From contig VFFE01009189.1 of assembly GCA_008921705.1 (NCBI GenBank), positions 1,026,646 to 1,090,645 of the forward strand: a stretch of 64,000 nucleotides of DNA. Direction: 5' to 3'. The notes below the pieces were generated by a model. The model saw only the letters and a program-made list of their open reading frames with translations, had not been told where the DNA came from and made no database searches. Position numbers and translations under genes: made by a program. Below, piece by piece: positions 1-12,900 of the stretch. This DNA comes from Burhinus oedicnemus. Taxonomy: Eukaryota > Chordata > Aves > Charadriiformes > Burhinidae. Numbering within the stretch: the stretch's first letter is position 1; every line of letters starts with the position of its first letter.

Positions 1-2567
1 TGAGGAATTTCACGCCAGTACCCTTTGAAAAGCCACATAACAAAGAATAAAAAGTATAGCTTAATCTCCTTAACAAAAAAAAAACAGAACACCAAAACAA
101 CCCCAAAATTGTTCTGTGTTTCTCATGCAAAATACTGATGATATTACCGCGTGTTCATTTTGTATCTGTATCTTAACTGTATATCACAAAAGTTGACCTG
201 ACTTCTCAAAAGTGGTGGGAATGGGAAATATGTTTATGGATGACTGTATAAATGTGCTGGCATTTACTATATCTGTCAGTTTTGAGGCACTTTTATATAA
301 AGATAAAGTGGAAATAAGGAACGAATATACAGTAATACTCACAGGCAGTCACGTTAAATGAGCCCATACTAACAGTAGGTCATGAAAAGAGACTCCTTAC
401 ATTACTGTTCCTTTCTAGAGCTTGACAGATGTAAGGAAGAGAAGAGGTGTGTATATGATGATTTCTTTTTCAGGCTTCTCTGGATATGATGCTGTAAGGT
501 CATTATTAGTTACAATAGAGCACAGTTAGATGACAACATTCAGCATGGTGCAAGATAAGACTACTGGACATCACAGATGACACTCCAACACTTACCCTAT
601 TATTTAAAACCAAGATTAATTTGCAAAGTAGGAAAGGAAGTACAATCCCAGATGCCTTTTCTGCATGTAAAATTGTGTTTTATTTGTAGAATATGTTTTT
701 CTACAGGGTAGATTGTAGATAAATCACATTGCTCTATTTTAATCCTCAGAGAAAGACTTCATCTGAGAGCACTTCAATCATTCCTGAACATGTTTTTTAG
801 AAGGTGCGGCATGCTGCCTCTGGTGTGCCCTCCTGTACCACTGTATCCACCTCCTCCATGATCATTTTGGGATGATTCATTCTTCATCCTTGCACCGATG
901 AATCACTGTGCCCACAATCCGCATGTGCATGTCAGAATTAAAGTTTAGAAGTTGGGGGAACAAGCTGACAATGTTCAGAAGACATGGTGTTACATAAATG
1001 TACTCTTGTACTATTTTCATCTGTTTCATCTTTGAAAGGCAACAATGAACAAAACATGCTACTGAGTCTGGTGTATGAGAAGCAAGGCTTTACGAGGACA
1101 TTGTTCATATCCTACCTACGAAATGTCCCACACATATTTTTCGAAGGCTACTTGAATTTTTGTTATTTAAACTATAGGGACTTATTTTCATTAATATGAT
1201 TTATATGTGATTTTGTGTGTGTGTATGAACTTATTGTAGTTATTTCCAGTGACTAGTCAAATTCTGTTGTACCGAGTAATGAAAATTCTAGCACAAGGCA
1301 TGTGAAATGGAGGAGACAGACTGCCACCGTTAGTATAAATGACAACTGCGATCCATCAGACTGCCAGGAACCAAGTCAAACCAAATTAATTCAAATGGAT
1401 GTCACGCTAATGGAATAGTTAGGACTCTAAATTATGTTTTCAAAGCTTTCACACTCAGGATCTAGTGAACATGTTCTGCAGAGTAAAGAGCAAAATTAAG
1501 TGGTGAGCTCTCTGCAAGTGGCTTTGCCTCATCATAAGTTATCACAGCATAGAAAGTTATTATTTATGCATTCTGTAGTGACTCTTTGAGCCCGTTTTGA
1601 TCTTTGGATGACTGTAAGACAAGATGACCAAATCAGGGCATCTTAGCTGTCAGTGCAAGAAGGTTAAGTTATCCTGCATTTGATACAGGGTATCACAAGT
1701 AGTTGGTACTCACAGTCTGTTACTGCATGACATTATTGAATGGTAACCTGAGTATGTATTCTGCATACTAATCCTCTAACTGGTCTGCAGAAATCCATCT
1801 CCAGGCATCAGCAGCAAGAAAACCTTTGTCTTCATTACTGAGAAGAGTTTAACTACTGAGCAGCAAGGAAGAGCTCTCTAGCTGACAAAAGTTTCAAAGT
1901 TGTTAGATTTAGTCTGTGAAAGTCTCTTCCATATGAGAGCAGAATAAAATGCAAAACTTATTCCTTCTTCAGTGGCTTCATACAGGTATAGCAAACAGCT
2001 TATACTTATCAAAAAACAGTGTTGGAAGGAGAGGCAAAGTTATCTGTATTTTTAGTGTTTTGTCTGAATAAGAAAATTCAGCTATGGAAGCAAACTTCAT
2101 AGGTACCTAGACGTGTCTAGGATGAGGGGCAGCCTCTCAGCTGGTTTCAAAATATTCCAAATTAAACCTGGTACTAGATGACACCTTTAGCTATGTAACA
2201 AGAAATGCATAAAGACATGATGCAGAGCAGTTAGAATGTATTTAATACAAGCAAAAAATATTGCCCTTCCTAAAAGTCATAGATTGATTTTTCATTACAT
2301 TAAGCATGTTGTTATATGGTGTAGAGCTCAGGGACATGGCAAAGTAAGTGGGAAATATCTATATTATGGTAGAAAGATTTAAAATCATAGGTCAGTTGAA
2401 CACATTAAAAGGTTGTTCAATCTATCATTCCTATGTAGAAAATTGGAAACTCTGAAGACTGTAATAGGAAATAATTTCTGAAAGCCACAGATGAAAGCAT
2501 GAAGCAATTATCACAGTAACTGCTTTTGATGCATTCTGCCAAATGATGAGAAGCTTTTGTTTACTGC
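1..2567. other. AT-rich noncoding stretch, no gene recognised
   Basis: I see no recognisable gene or repeat here. Open frames are short and begin and end at random. A block at about 780-940 is somewhat richer in GC; read on the minus strand it gives two short peptide-like stretches in different frames, broken by stops. I could not match them to a family. A short GT run lies near 1212-1222. Confidence 0.6.
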
Positions 2568-3964
2568 AGGACCACAGGATAGGTTAGGTTGGGAGGGACC
2601 TGAAGAGGTCTCTGGTCACACCAGAGTCAGCTCTGAGGTCAGACCAGGCTGCTAGGGCTTCATCTGATCAGGGCTTGAAAACCTCCAAGGACAGAGACTT
2701 CATAACCTCCTTGGCCAACCTGTGCTATTCTCTGACTGTCCTCATGGAAAAACAGCTTCTCCTTATATCCAGTGTAACCCTTTCTAGTTTCATTTTACGT
2801 CAGTTGTCTCTTGTCCTCCTACCATGCACCATTGTGACAAGCCTAGCTCTGTTCCCTGTATGATCTCCTTGCAGGCACTGGGGCTGCTGTTAGGTACCCC
2901 CAAAGTCGTCTCTGCTCCAGGATGAACAAGCCCAGCTCCCCCAGCCTCTCCTCACAGACCAAGTGCTGCAGCCCCCTTCACCTTGGTTTCCTCTGCTGAA
3001 AAGTCTCCAATTTATTGATGTCTTTATTGTATTGGAGGGCTCAAAGCCAGGTGCAGCATCCAGATGTGATCCAGTGAGTGTTGAGTAGGGGGAATAATCA
3101 CTCTGGCTCTGTTCCTGTTCATACTGCCCAGGATGCCTTTGGCTGTCTCTGCTTCCAGGACACACTGCTGGTCTATGTCCAGCTTACTGCCCCCCAGGGT
3201 CCCAGGGCCTTTCCCACAGAGCTATTCCCCAAGCAGCTGGTCCCCAGCCTGTATCATTCATCTGCCCTGCATACAGGATTTTGCACAGGAGCTGCTCTCC
3301 CCCTCCAGTTTGGAGACATCAGCAAATATGATGAACAAGCACTCCGCAAGCTCCTCCAGGTCTTTGACTGAGATGTTAATCGAGACAGGTCCCAGGACAG
3401 ACCCCCAGTGGTTGCTGGCCTCCAGGTAAAGTATAACCCATTGATCACTGCCCTCTGTCCATTCAATCAGGTTTTTATTCATCTACCTGTTCATTCTTTT
3501 AGACCATAGCATCCCAATATAGATACAAGATTATTGTGGAAAACAGAATTGGAAGGATTGCTGAAGTCAAGGTAAATGATGTCCAGTGCTCTCCCCTTCT
3601 CAACAAATCCACTCATTTTATTATGGATGGCAATCAGGTTATCCATTTTACTACAGAAGGTAAACAGGTTGGTCAGGCATGATTTACACCTGATAAATCA
3701 GTGCTGTCCACTTCTGGTCACATTCTTGTCCTTCATGTGCCCAGAGGTGTACTCCAAGGGGACTCATTCTTTGGTTTTCCAAGCAATCAAAATGAGACTG
3801 ATTGGCTTTTTGAAGATGATTGATACATTTGCCTTCTCCAGTCACCATGGACCTCCCCACATCTCCGTGATCTTTCAGAGAAGATGCAAAATAGCTTTGC
3901 AAGGACTTTGGCAAATCCCTCAGCACCTTTGAATGCAGCCCATTGGTTGTTATGGATTTGCATG
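2568..3964 (-). mobile_element. CR1 LINE, 3' half (3'-UTR and reverse transcriptase remnant)
   Basis: This is the left part of an old CR1 retrotransposon lying on the minus strand. On the plus strand it opens with the CR1 3'-UTR read backwards: grouped words such as gggagggacctg, cagaccaggctgct and cctgactgtcctcatggaaaa are typical. Further right the minus strand still encodes reverse transcriptase remnants in broken frames. A GSVLGPV motif lies at about 3385-3404, and the catalytic box reads FADV instead of FADD at about 3312-3326, so a metal-binding aspartate is lost. A YLDFS palm motif lies at about 3558-3583. The sequence runs up to the phrase that precedes 3964 and stops where an LTR begins. 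The matching upstream part resumes at 5757. The copy is dead: stops and frameshifts are frequent. The family call rests on recalled CR1 sequence, not on an alignment. Confidence 0.9.
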
Positions 3965-4622
3965 TGTGGTGGGTTTGACCTTGGCTGCCTGACAGACCTA
4001 CTTCACTCCTTCCCTCCTGACTCCTCTACCTCCCTCTCTCCCAGCTGTGCAGGGGAGTGGCAGGTTGTGGTCAGTCCATTACATATTGCCTCTGCTGCTG
4101 CTTCTTCCTCATACTTTTCCCCTGCTCCAGCATGGGGTCTCCACAGGCTGCAGCTCTCCAGCATGGGGTCTCCACAGGCTGCAGCTTCCTTCAGAAAATA
4201 TCCACCTGCTCCAGCATATCTATCTATCTATCTATCTATCTTTCATATCTATCTATCAGAAATATGTGCCTGCTCTGTGGACTGCATTGTTGCTCCAATG
4301 TGCTCCTCCATGGACTGTTGGAGAACCTCTGCTCTGGCACCTGGAGCATCTCCTCCTCTCCTTCTCCTCTGACCCTGCTGTTCATACAGTTGTTTCTCAC
4401 ACTTTTTTCCCTCATTCTGTGTGCCTGTGTGGCATTTTGCCTTTTCTGAAATATGCTTTCCTAGAGGCTGATGGGGTCTGCTGTGTCCTGCGGTGGGTCT
4501 GTTGGAGCCAGCTGGAACCAGCTGTAACCGCTTGTGTCTGGCACTGGGCAGCCCCAACCTCTCTTGACAGAGTCCACCCCTGCACCCCCCTACTGTCAAC
4601 ACCTTGGCGCCTGCACCAAGCA
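3965..4622 (-). mobile_element. Degenerate solo LTR of an endogenous retrovirus, inserted in CR1
   Basis: The segment starts with tgtggtgggtttgacc and ends near caccttggcgcctgcacc. It follows the same order of landmarks as the better preserved LTR at 42024-43144: the tgtggtgggt end, a gtgcaggggagtggcag block, repeated units built on ctccagcatggggtctccac, then ggcacctggagcatctcctcc and ggagccagctggaacc. By that comparison it is the same family and lies in the same orientation, with the retroviral sense on the minus strand. It is only about 660 bp long, because a section near the left end is missing. The motif gcatg occurs on both sides (3960-3964 and 4620-4624) and may be the target duplication, although the right terminus is ambiguous by 2-3 bases. 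There are no viral genes. Confidence 0.75.
4217..4258 (+). repeat. TATC tetranucleotide microsatellite inside the LTR
   Basis: About six uninterrupted TATC units are followed by a tttca break and a few more units. It lies inside the degenerate LTR where the intact relative at 42024-43144 has no such repeat, so it grew after the LTR inserted. Confidence 0.9.
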
Positions 4623-4684
4623 TGTCTCCATACTCCTCACTGACAAAGTAATGAAGCATGAACCAGATCAGCGAACAGCAAGGT

Positions 4685-5704
4685 GTAATGAAAACTGGCT
4701 GAACCTCCAAGCTGAAGGGGTTGTTGTCAGTGGTACAGTCCAGCGGGGTTGGTGCTTGGGCCAATGCAGTTTAACATCTTCAATAATGACCTGGATGAGT
4801 CACATGGGACAGAGCAAGTTTGCAGATGATACAAAACTGGGAGGAGTGACTGATACACCAGATGGGTGTTCTGCCTTTCAGAGGAACCTCAACAGACTGG
4901 AAAAAAGGACTGACAAGGACCTTATGAAGTTCAGCACAGGGAAATGCCAAGTCATGCACCTTGGGAGGAATAACCCCAGGCACCAGCACAGGCTGGGGGC
5001 AGCCAGCTGGGAAATAGCTGTGCAGAGAAGGTCTTGGGCTACTGCTGGACAACAAGTTAGCCATGAGCTGTCAATGTGCTCTTATGGCAAAGAAGGCTGG
5101 CCACCAGCCTGCTGGGCTGCACCAGGCAGACAGTTGCCAGCAGGTTGAGGGAGCTGATCTCTTCCTTCTGCTCAGCATTGGTCATACACATCTGGTGTGA
5201 TGGATCCAGTGCTGGGCTCCCCAGTACAAGAGAGACATGGACATATTGAAGCGAGTCCAACAAAGGGCCATGGAAGTGATTAAGAGCTTGGTGCATCTAT
5301 CTGCCATACAAGGAGAGACTGGAAGAGCTGGGACTGTTCAGCCTGCATAAGAGAAGGCTCAGGGGGATCTTATCAATATGTATAAATATCTGACAGGAGG
5401 AAGTAAAGAAGGTAGAGCTGGGTTTTTCTCAGTGATGTTCAGTGACAGGGCAAAAGGCAATGGGTGCGAACAGGAAATTCCATTTAAACATAAATAAAAC
5501 CCCACCTTTTTTTTGGGGTGAGGTTGGTCAAACATTGGAACAGGTTGCCCAGACAGGTTGTGGAATCTCTGACCTTGGAGATACTGAAAACCTGACGAGA
5601 TACAGTTCTGCGCAACCTGCTGTAGGTGACGTTGCTTTGAGCATGGAGGTTGGACTAGACAGTCTCCAGAGGTACCTTCCAGTCGCAGCCATTCTGTGAT
5701 TCTG
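4685..5704 (+). mobile_element. CR1 LINE, 3' part with end of reverse transcriptase and 3'-UTR
   Basis: This is a 5'-truncated CR1 on the plus strand. It keeps the end of the ORF2 reverse transcriptase. The LGPM motif lies at 4755-4766 and an intact FADDTKLGG catalytic box starts at 4819, but the two are in different frames, so the copy is frameshifted and cannot make enzyme. Downstream come typical CR1 phrases: ctccccagtacaagagagac near 5218, aagagaaggctcaggggga near 5350, ggaacaggttgcccagacag near 5538 and ggttggactaga near 5649. The element ends at the canonical attctgtgattctg (5690-5703). It sits between the LTR at 3965 and the resumption of the older minus-strand CR1 at 5757. The exact 5' boundary, between about 4640 and 4700, is uncertain. 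Confidence 0.92.
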
Positions 5705-5756
5705 TTATTTCTCTCAAGTAACCTCTTACTCAACCCTCAGCCACAGCTAGCTTTTC

Positions 5757-6405
5757 TCCTCTTTCTTGAGCCCCTTCAAGAAGCAGAGGCCTGGTAGACC
5801 TTGTTGATGAAGGCTGAGGCAGAGAAGGCATTGAGTACCTCAGTCTAATGTGCGTTCACTGTCACTAAATCAATCGCTGTGTTCACCCATGGACCCCGCT
5901 TGTTCAGTGTTTTCCTGCTAATACAGCAGAACTAGCTCTTCTGGTTGCTTTTGCTGTTCCCTATGAGCAGCACCTTAAAGTGAGCTTTGGTTTTCTCAAC
6001 AGCACCCCTGCATGTGTGGGCAATGTTTCTAAATTCCTCTTTTGCAGCCTGTCCCTACTTCGCCCTTCTGTACGCTACTCCAACATGAACCCCCTGCCTA
6101 GTCACACCAGTCTCCTGATATGTCTACTTGTTTTCCTGAGTATTGGAATGGATCATTCTTTCCCTCAGTATGCTGTCCTTAAAGACCTACCAGCTTTCCT
6201 GAGCAACTTCACTCCTCTGCTCTGCTTCCCATGGGATCCCACCTACGAGTTCCCTGATCCAGCTAAAGTGTGCTTGTCTGAAGTCCAGGGTCAGTGCTCT
6301 GCTCCAGCCTTACTCCCCTTGAGACCTTCAACTCCACAATTTCATGGTTGCTACATGCCAGTGTCTTAGTGATTTCAGCAAGCTCCACGCCTAATAAGTC
6401 ATAGC
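5757..6405 (-). mobile_element. CR1 LINE, upstream part of the split minus-strand copy
   Basis: This block continues the CR1 that begins at 2568, on the same strand. Diagnostic phrases on the plus strand are gaaggctgaggcagagaagg and cattgagtacctcag near 5807-5845, gggcaatgtttctaaattcc near 6018, cctgtccctacttcgcccttc near 6049, tgaagtccagggtcag near 6280 and caatttcatggttgct near 6337. These correspond to the CR1 ORF2 stretch between the endonuclease and the reverse transcriptase. Only about 100-150 bp of the expected CR1 sequence seems to be missing between this part and the left part, which supports one original element split by later insertions. The right edge is soft because the copy decays gradually. 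Confidence 0.85.
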
Positions 6406-9400
6406 CTGCTCATTTTCACTGTTCTGATACCAGCCAATAACTGGGTAAGGAATGGGACATTGTCACCTGAATGGGATGAAAACAAGATGTTAAGAAGCAT
6501 AAACCAATAAACTGTGCTGACTGCAGGATCATAAACTTCTTCAGAGGCAATGCTAACATTTTACATTATAGCATCTAATCTGAATCATATACTTAGATGC
6601 TAACCAGGAATAGTAAATTTTGAATGAATGTTTATAAATCACCTGATATTATGAAATTTTCAAAAATTATTGGTATGTATGAGACTAGCTATAATTTAAA
6701 GAAATGCTGACTTTCTATCTTACATAGCAACTACTTCACAGTTTACAGTGTTTATTATCTTGGATTTTCTGAGTTGCTGTTGTACTTTTCACCTTGCAAT
6801 CTGAAAACTCTAAATTTACAGAGGATCTTGTAAGGATTCTGCAAATTTGAATTTGGAACACTTCAACAGAGGTCAGTTAAAGAAGTTGACACACAATCTG
6901 AAGTGTTGTGTGGCCATTGACTTCATACAACACTGAATCAGAGACCGTATTTATACAGAGATAGTTTCACCAAGTGAACAATCACCCTAGGGCAAATGAA
7001 GCTATAAACTTTTCATTTCTCACAAAAGCCTCATTTATGCAGAACATGGCACAATGGTGGTTCCAATGCGGAGACTATTTTTCCTGGATTTGTGTGTTTT
7101 CTTAAAATTACCACTGTTATGTTGAAAAGACAGCTATAAGACTATTTTCTTCAAAAACTAAAATTATCCTTTTATATTTTTGACAAGTAAAGCACTGATG
7201 GAGGTTAAACTTTTTTTTTGTTCTGGGGAACAGAGTGCATCATAATCATGACCTCAGAGGAGTCTTACTTAGTGAACGTAATTTATCTTCTGTGTATTTA
7301 GTCCCAGCTTTCTCGGAAACATATTGTTCCAAGATTTCTGTCTAGTAAACATTTCGATGCTGCTATTTTCCGAGGCAGAGCTGGCAGGTTTAGGATTTTA
7401 TTGAAGATTTTCAGCTAAGGGCAGGCAAACATTTTGGACTCCTGTGTGAATGTGTGAAGAACTTACTAACCTTCAAAACCAGCATGAATATTTCCATCTG
7501 CTCTGTTTTTGTGTCACAGTCTATCATGATTACATACTACACTGTGAATTGAATGCTGATTTCAAACAGTATGAAAAAGCAACAGAGTGAATGTCTTTTG
7601 ACTAATATAATATTTTTTTGGATGGTAATATTTCAAATGAATATGCATGTAAGTGTTGTCTTTGAAGATGTAATAAAATAACTGTCTAAGCAGTCAGAAA
7701 CATCCAGAAAGTCCACTACAGCTTACAAGAATCAAGGTGATGAATTTGGCTTTGGATGTACAGATGTAATCTTCTCTTGCTGCATGGGAATTTTTATGTT
7801 TAGCTCAACTGTGTGTACACTGAGATGAGAATACACGTGATAGGTATGAAAAATCAGACAGATCTTCACGGAGGTGAATCATATCACATGCAAACTTTCT
7901 TCCAAGTAAATATTTAATTAGCTGCTCTTATTGAGATGTAATCATTCAGCATCTTTACTTAGTGCAACTGAAATACATGACACAGTAGATGACACTAAGG
8001 TCTGATAAGGTGACAGAGACCTTGTCTGCTGAGTCACCCTAAGCTTGACTTTCTGATGCTCCGCAATATGGTTCAGAGGAACCAGTGTTAGATGACACTG
8101 ACGGGCATGTCCATACAGCTTCACCCAACGGAGAGAAGGTAAGGCAGGGGAAGACTCATGGGGAAAGGAGCAGAGGAGCAAAGGATGACTTGGAAAGAAA
8201 CACTGGAAACAGCTGTGTTGTGCAGGCAGTTTTGGCAAAAGAGTATGCTGAGCAATTGTTTCCAAATTTCCTGAGAAGTGAAACATCAGGGGTAGGCTGA
8301 GCTTGTTCAGAAATTCAGCCTATGAGTAGGAAGTTTTGCCACTGTGGAGCTTTAAAAGTGGTTCCCCAAATACAATTTATGCTATGAAGAAAAGGGAAAA
8401 TCTGTCTAAAAGGGAGACGTGAAGGTAAAGGGCATCATCAGTATCATGAAGCAAACCTTTTTATCCAGAATTAACTGATCTCCTTTTCTGCTCAAACAAG
8501 GATCTAATTCATGCTTGGCTGAAATTCAGTTCAACTTCTATATCTTTATTTTCTTGTGTGTACAAAATTCATTTTACCCTTGTATGTGCAACATGTCTGT
8601 TGCCCTTACCAAAATAACATTCCCATCTCCAAATGCAAACAACCTTCCTGAGTCTATAAAATTTTATTATTAAGGTCTTGCTTTATAAGAAAGTTCTTGT
8701 GAAAATATGGCACACAAACGCATGCAAACCAACAGCAACCCAGAGCGAAGAGTCACCATTGAAGAAAAATGTATCTAGGAAGTACAGGATATTAAGAGTC
8801 ATTCCTTCCTCAGTGAGAATTTGACCAGAGATTTCATCCCATTTAGTTTCTAGGGACCAATGTTGCCTGGATTTGGATATGGTATTTTTCATGTACTATA
8901 TAAAGTTCAGAAGTAGACCAACTATAATTATCAACAAGGACTTTCCTTTACAAGAGTTAGCACATTGTAGACAAACTCTGTTATGGCCAACTAGATTTAG
9001 CTTATCTGAATTTACATTTTAACCTTATTTGGCAATTAATATTGAACTTTTTCTTTAACTTTTTATTTGGCAAAGCTGTTTAGAATCAGTCAAGACAAAA
9101 CACATACACACATTGCTACAATTACTTTATATGCAGATTGCTCAGTTCTGATGTTCACTTTGAACTGTGTTCTTGTAAATAATTTTTGATGGAGTTCTAG
9201 AAGAATCTGCAGGAACACTTTTAAAAATTCCAAAACTGATTTCAGTAGTGAAAACATGTATATTAAATTAAAAAGCAACAAAACCATGTGTATTTCTACT
9301 ATACTAAATTAAAATTTGTGGCCACATCACAGCCTTCTGTCTGACATTCTTTCCTAGCCATAGATGCAACAATCCACTTCAGACAAATAAAGAGAAATCC

Positions 9401-9639
9401 AGATTTTAACCACCTTTAATTCTCATTTATGGAAGTGAAGGATAGGGTTGGGGACATTAAATAAGTTTTACAAAATTAAAAATACCACCTCCCAGGGTTT
9501 TCCTGTTATGATGTTAGGGAAATGAAAACTTTTATTCAGTACTTCTTTATTTTCAGTTAAATATTCTGAATTTTCTGCTTGCACTGGTTGGTTTTACAGA
9601 ACTCTAGAGACAACTATAATATTTCTATATGGCTTTGCT
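6406..9639. other. AT-rich noncoding stretch
   Basis: I recognise no repeat family, RNA gene or exon. Open frames are below 115 codons and have no familiar composition. Short homopolymer runs (T9 near 7211) are the only simple structure. Confidence 0.6.
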
Positions 9640-9930
9640 GACGTAGGGTGGCTTCAGTGTTTGATTGGCAATAACATCAATGCCAGCAGCCTGGGCTCTG
9701 CAGATGGCACTCCCTGTTCCTTTGGGTGGCCTTCTGAGCAACACGCATCTAAAGCCCTCTGTGACACTGCCATGCACAGCGTTCTCAGCCAGTCATTCAT
9801 TATGTGGGTGCCTAGAGATATATCTGCACCAGGCACTTGGGCGATTTCTACTGGACTGGTTGGAAAGTCAGTGGGCGATCACATCGATGCTTGCTCTTTA
9901 GGTTTTCCCTGTGGGTTTAGTTAGACTTCA
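9640..9930. other. Unidentified moderately GC-rich block with an internal echo
   Basis: This block stands out from its AT-rich surroundings by a higher GC content and several CpGs. The phrase ggcaataacatcaatgcc at about 9667 recurs in diverged form as ggcgatcacatcgatgct at about 9874. Both strands are open for 60-87 codons, and a minus-strand frame of about 75 codons could be read, but none resembles a protein I know. It could be a fragment of an old repeat or of a retrocopied gene. Confidence 0.35.
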
Positions 9931-12900
9931 GTTGCTTTTTCATGCACTTACCTCAGGTATGTGCTGTAACTGATTTTTTTCAGCATGAAGTTGAAGAGTC
10001 TCTGAGATGTATTCGTTTTTCCTAGCACAAGTAATTTTATCATGTCTGTTTTCATAATGGAACTTTCCGGTGAAGTTGTAATGTTCTCTTAGAGCATGTG
10101 GGAATGTGATAAAATATTCAGCAGATTCATCCTCTTCCTGGAATTTGCATAGAACTTGTATCTCTCAGAAATGAAGCCTCAAGAAAGGGACAAAATGTTT
10201 ATGAAATTTACTGACCTGACATGATTTTGTTCTTTCATTCAGGGCAGTATTATTTCATCAGCTTGAGACTCTGGTGTTTAAATCTAATTCCCCCCTTGAT
10301 TCAGCTTTAGAAGTAATGTTTTAAGGAATGAAATCTGGCAGGAAGGAGACTCAAGCACGTTCTGATGAATGCTGTCAAGAATGCCATTACAGTCCTGGAA
10401 CAATCTCCAAGTAATCTTTTACTATTGAAAAACAAAAACCTGTTGGCAAGACTGTTGAAAGTGGACAGCCCCTTCATCCTCACATTAAATCAGAAGTCTC
10501 TGTTTGAGCATCCTCTGGCTAGATCTTCATAATCTTGGTTGTCAGACATTGGCTATAGATTAATGGAAAACAGGTACTTGGTGTGATGTTGCACCTGATT
10601 TTCATGGGCAGGTATTGTCCTAGCAAAGTAACTTCTACTTTCTTCTCTTGGAGCAGTAAGTGCAGTTTGGCTTATGATGCCAACCTAATCTTGGATGAAA
10701 TAATATACTAGAAACTAAGTGACTTGGATTTCCTTCTTGGATCAGCCATTGTTCTGCTGGGTAATGGAAAATTAGTTTTCTCTAGTCTCTTTGTTCTCTT
10801 CCTTTTTTCTTGTTCCCCTCTTCTGTTCTGTGTTGCTTCTGGTCTAAAAGAGCCTTAAGGAGGATGTAGGCTGTGTCTTTTTGATACCTTTGTTTCTTCT
10901 GCTACTTTTGTCCCTGGAAGAAAAAAACAAATTTAGAGCAGAGTCAAGACTGGTCCTCACAGATTCTGTGAAATACTAAAGATAGAATTTATTGTAAACT
11001 GCTATTTTCAAAATTAATAGTTCTTTTAGTTTGGATAATATTAATTTCAGAGCTGCAGTTCACACAAATATTTTTTAAAAAAAATAATAAATAGCAAAGC
11101 AACAACAAGAAGAAGAAAAAATAGTCCTCACTACCTTTGCAGTTTTCTCTAACTGGAAAATTTATGAGAGATTTCTAAAAATATTGACGGTTCCTTTTAC
11201 TTCATATGTTGTAATTTTTTAAATATATTCAGAAAATTTCCCTTAAAATACCAGTTTCCCATAGATAACCAATCATATTCTACCACATTAACCATCCTAT
11301 CCCATGCTGTGGGAAAGGTTTGATTTGCTAGAGCAGCACAAGAAGCCTGCCTTGGTTTCTAATAAGCTGCAGAAGGGAAAATCGTGTTTCTGGAACGTCT
11401 AGTTAATGACTTACAAGAAATAACTATCAGTATCATCATCTTCGGTAACAATTCTACTGAAAAAAAAGTCAAGAGGGATTTTGCTGCATTTTTCATTTCT
11501 TCCTAACTACAGACATAGGACAAGCTGCCTAGTTCTCTATAAATCGATGGTGATACATGAATTACGAATGACAGATGGGTGCCATGGTTTGCAAGGTCAC
11601 AGCAATGTTGTCAGGCAAAATACAAGAAGGTAATAATCACCATGTAGCTGTCCTGTGTTAGGGTGTACTTGCAACTCAGCCTTAGTATTGGTCATAAAAG
11701 AATATAGGAAGTAAAGAAACAGTATTTTGAATGTAATTCCTAGCTGTTTCATCAGAATTCCCTGCACAATTTCTCTGCTACTACAGTAGACGAGGAAGAG
11801 AGTTCATACAGGGTAGGGACTATAGTACTTTCTTTTGAAATGCAAATACTTGATGATGGGGAAGATCATAGAGAAAATTTCCCTGATGTATGGACTCATA
11901 TGATGTCTTAGGAGGGACAGATGGTCTTTCAAGTTGCCTTTTAGCTTAATTTCTTATGATTCTTCAAACTTCATGCACCATTTTTGAGTACCTGGCTCTG
12001 GTGGAACTTGAATGTGATTAGGCCCCCAAAGCTTCAATACAAGTTAAAAACTGGCCCCCTTAATCCAGTGACAACTTGAGACAGGTCTTCTAGGGGCAAA
12101 GACACTTCAGGCATAAACAGAAACTCTAGGTCATGAATACCTCTCCAAAAAAATTTGCAAGAACTAGCATATTTCATGCAGCTTCTCAGAGACATACTTC
12201 TCCCACTGCTCTGTGAATACGAGGGTCAGAGACTGAAAACCAGAAATGCTCTGTTGTGGGACTTACCCAGCTTCTAAAAACAAGAGAATTGTAACAAATA
12301 GCCTTTACATTCTAAAACCTAAATGCAGCTGCACAGCTGTGTCTGTTAAATGTTAGCACCCATGCATATCTTCTTGGACATATGTGTAATTCCCTGTTCA
12401 AACCGGTCTGAAGCCTTTTTTGTGTGTGCGAAATTTTTGGATGTACAACCTTTTTTTCAATCTTTCATATACTGTAGACTTGATGTATCTGTACGACATC
12501 TATGACAAACACTACATTCCTTGAGAAAAAAAATTTTGCAGTAGGAAATTTTCTTTCTACAGTACAGCTTAGTTTAGGAGGCAGAGGAATTTGGAAATAA
12601 CATCTTCACGCATGTTGACCTTGGTACAGTGAAATATTTGCCGTGCCAGCAATGAATGGAAAACCACAGGCTTTGTGAACAGAAATGGCACTGGAAATTC
12701 ACAAAGGAAATGGATGTACAGACAAATTCCATTCACCAGCTTTTCTGTCAGTGTGGGGTTGATGTCAGCCTGCAAATACAAGAAAATAAAAACCAGCAAC
12801 GTATGCCAAATCCTGCAGCCCTGACTGCCAGAAGCACTGATGTCAACGGCTCTTCCTCAGAGGCCTCTGAGCCTGTGGCAGCTGACTTATTCTTCTGGAA

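Noticed and set aside
780..940. Possible minus-strand pseudogene fragment
   Set aside because: Two short peptide-like runs in different frames, broken by stops, with no family resemblance.
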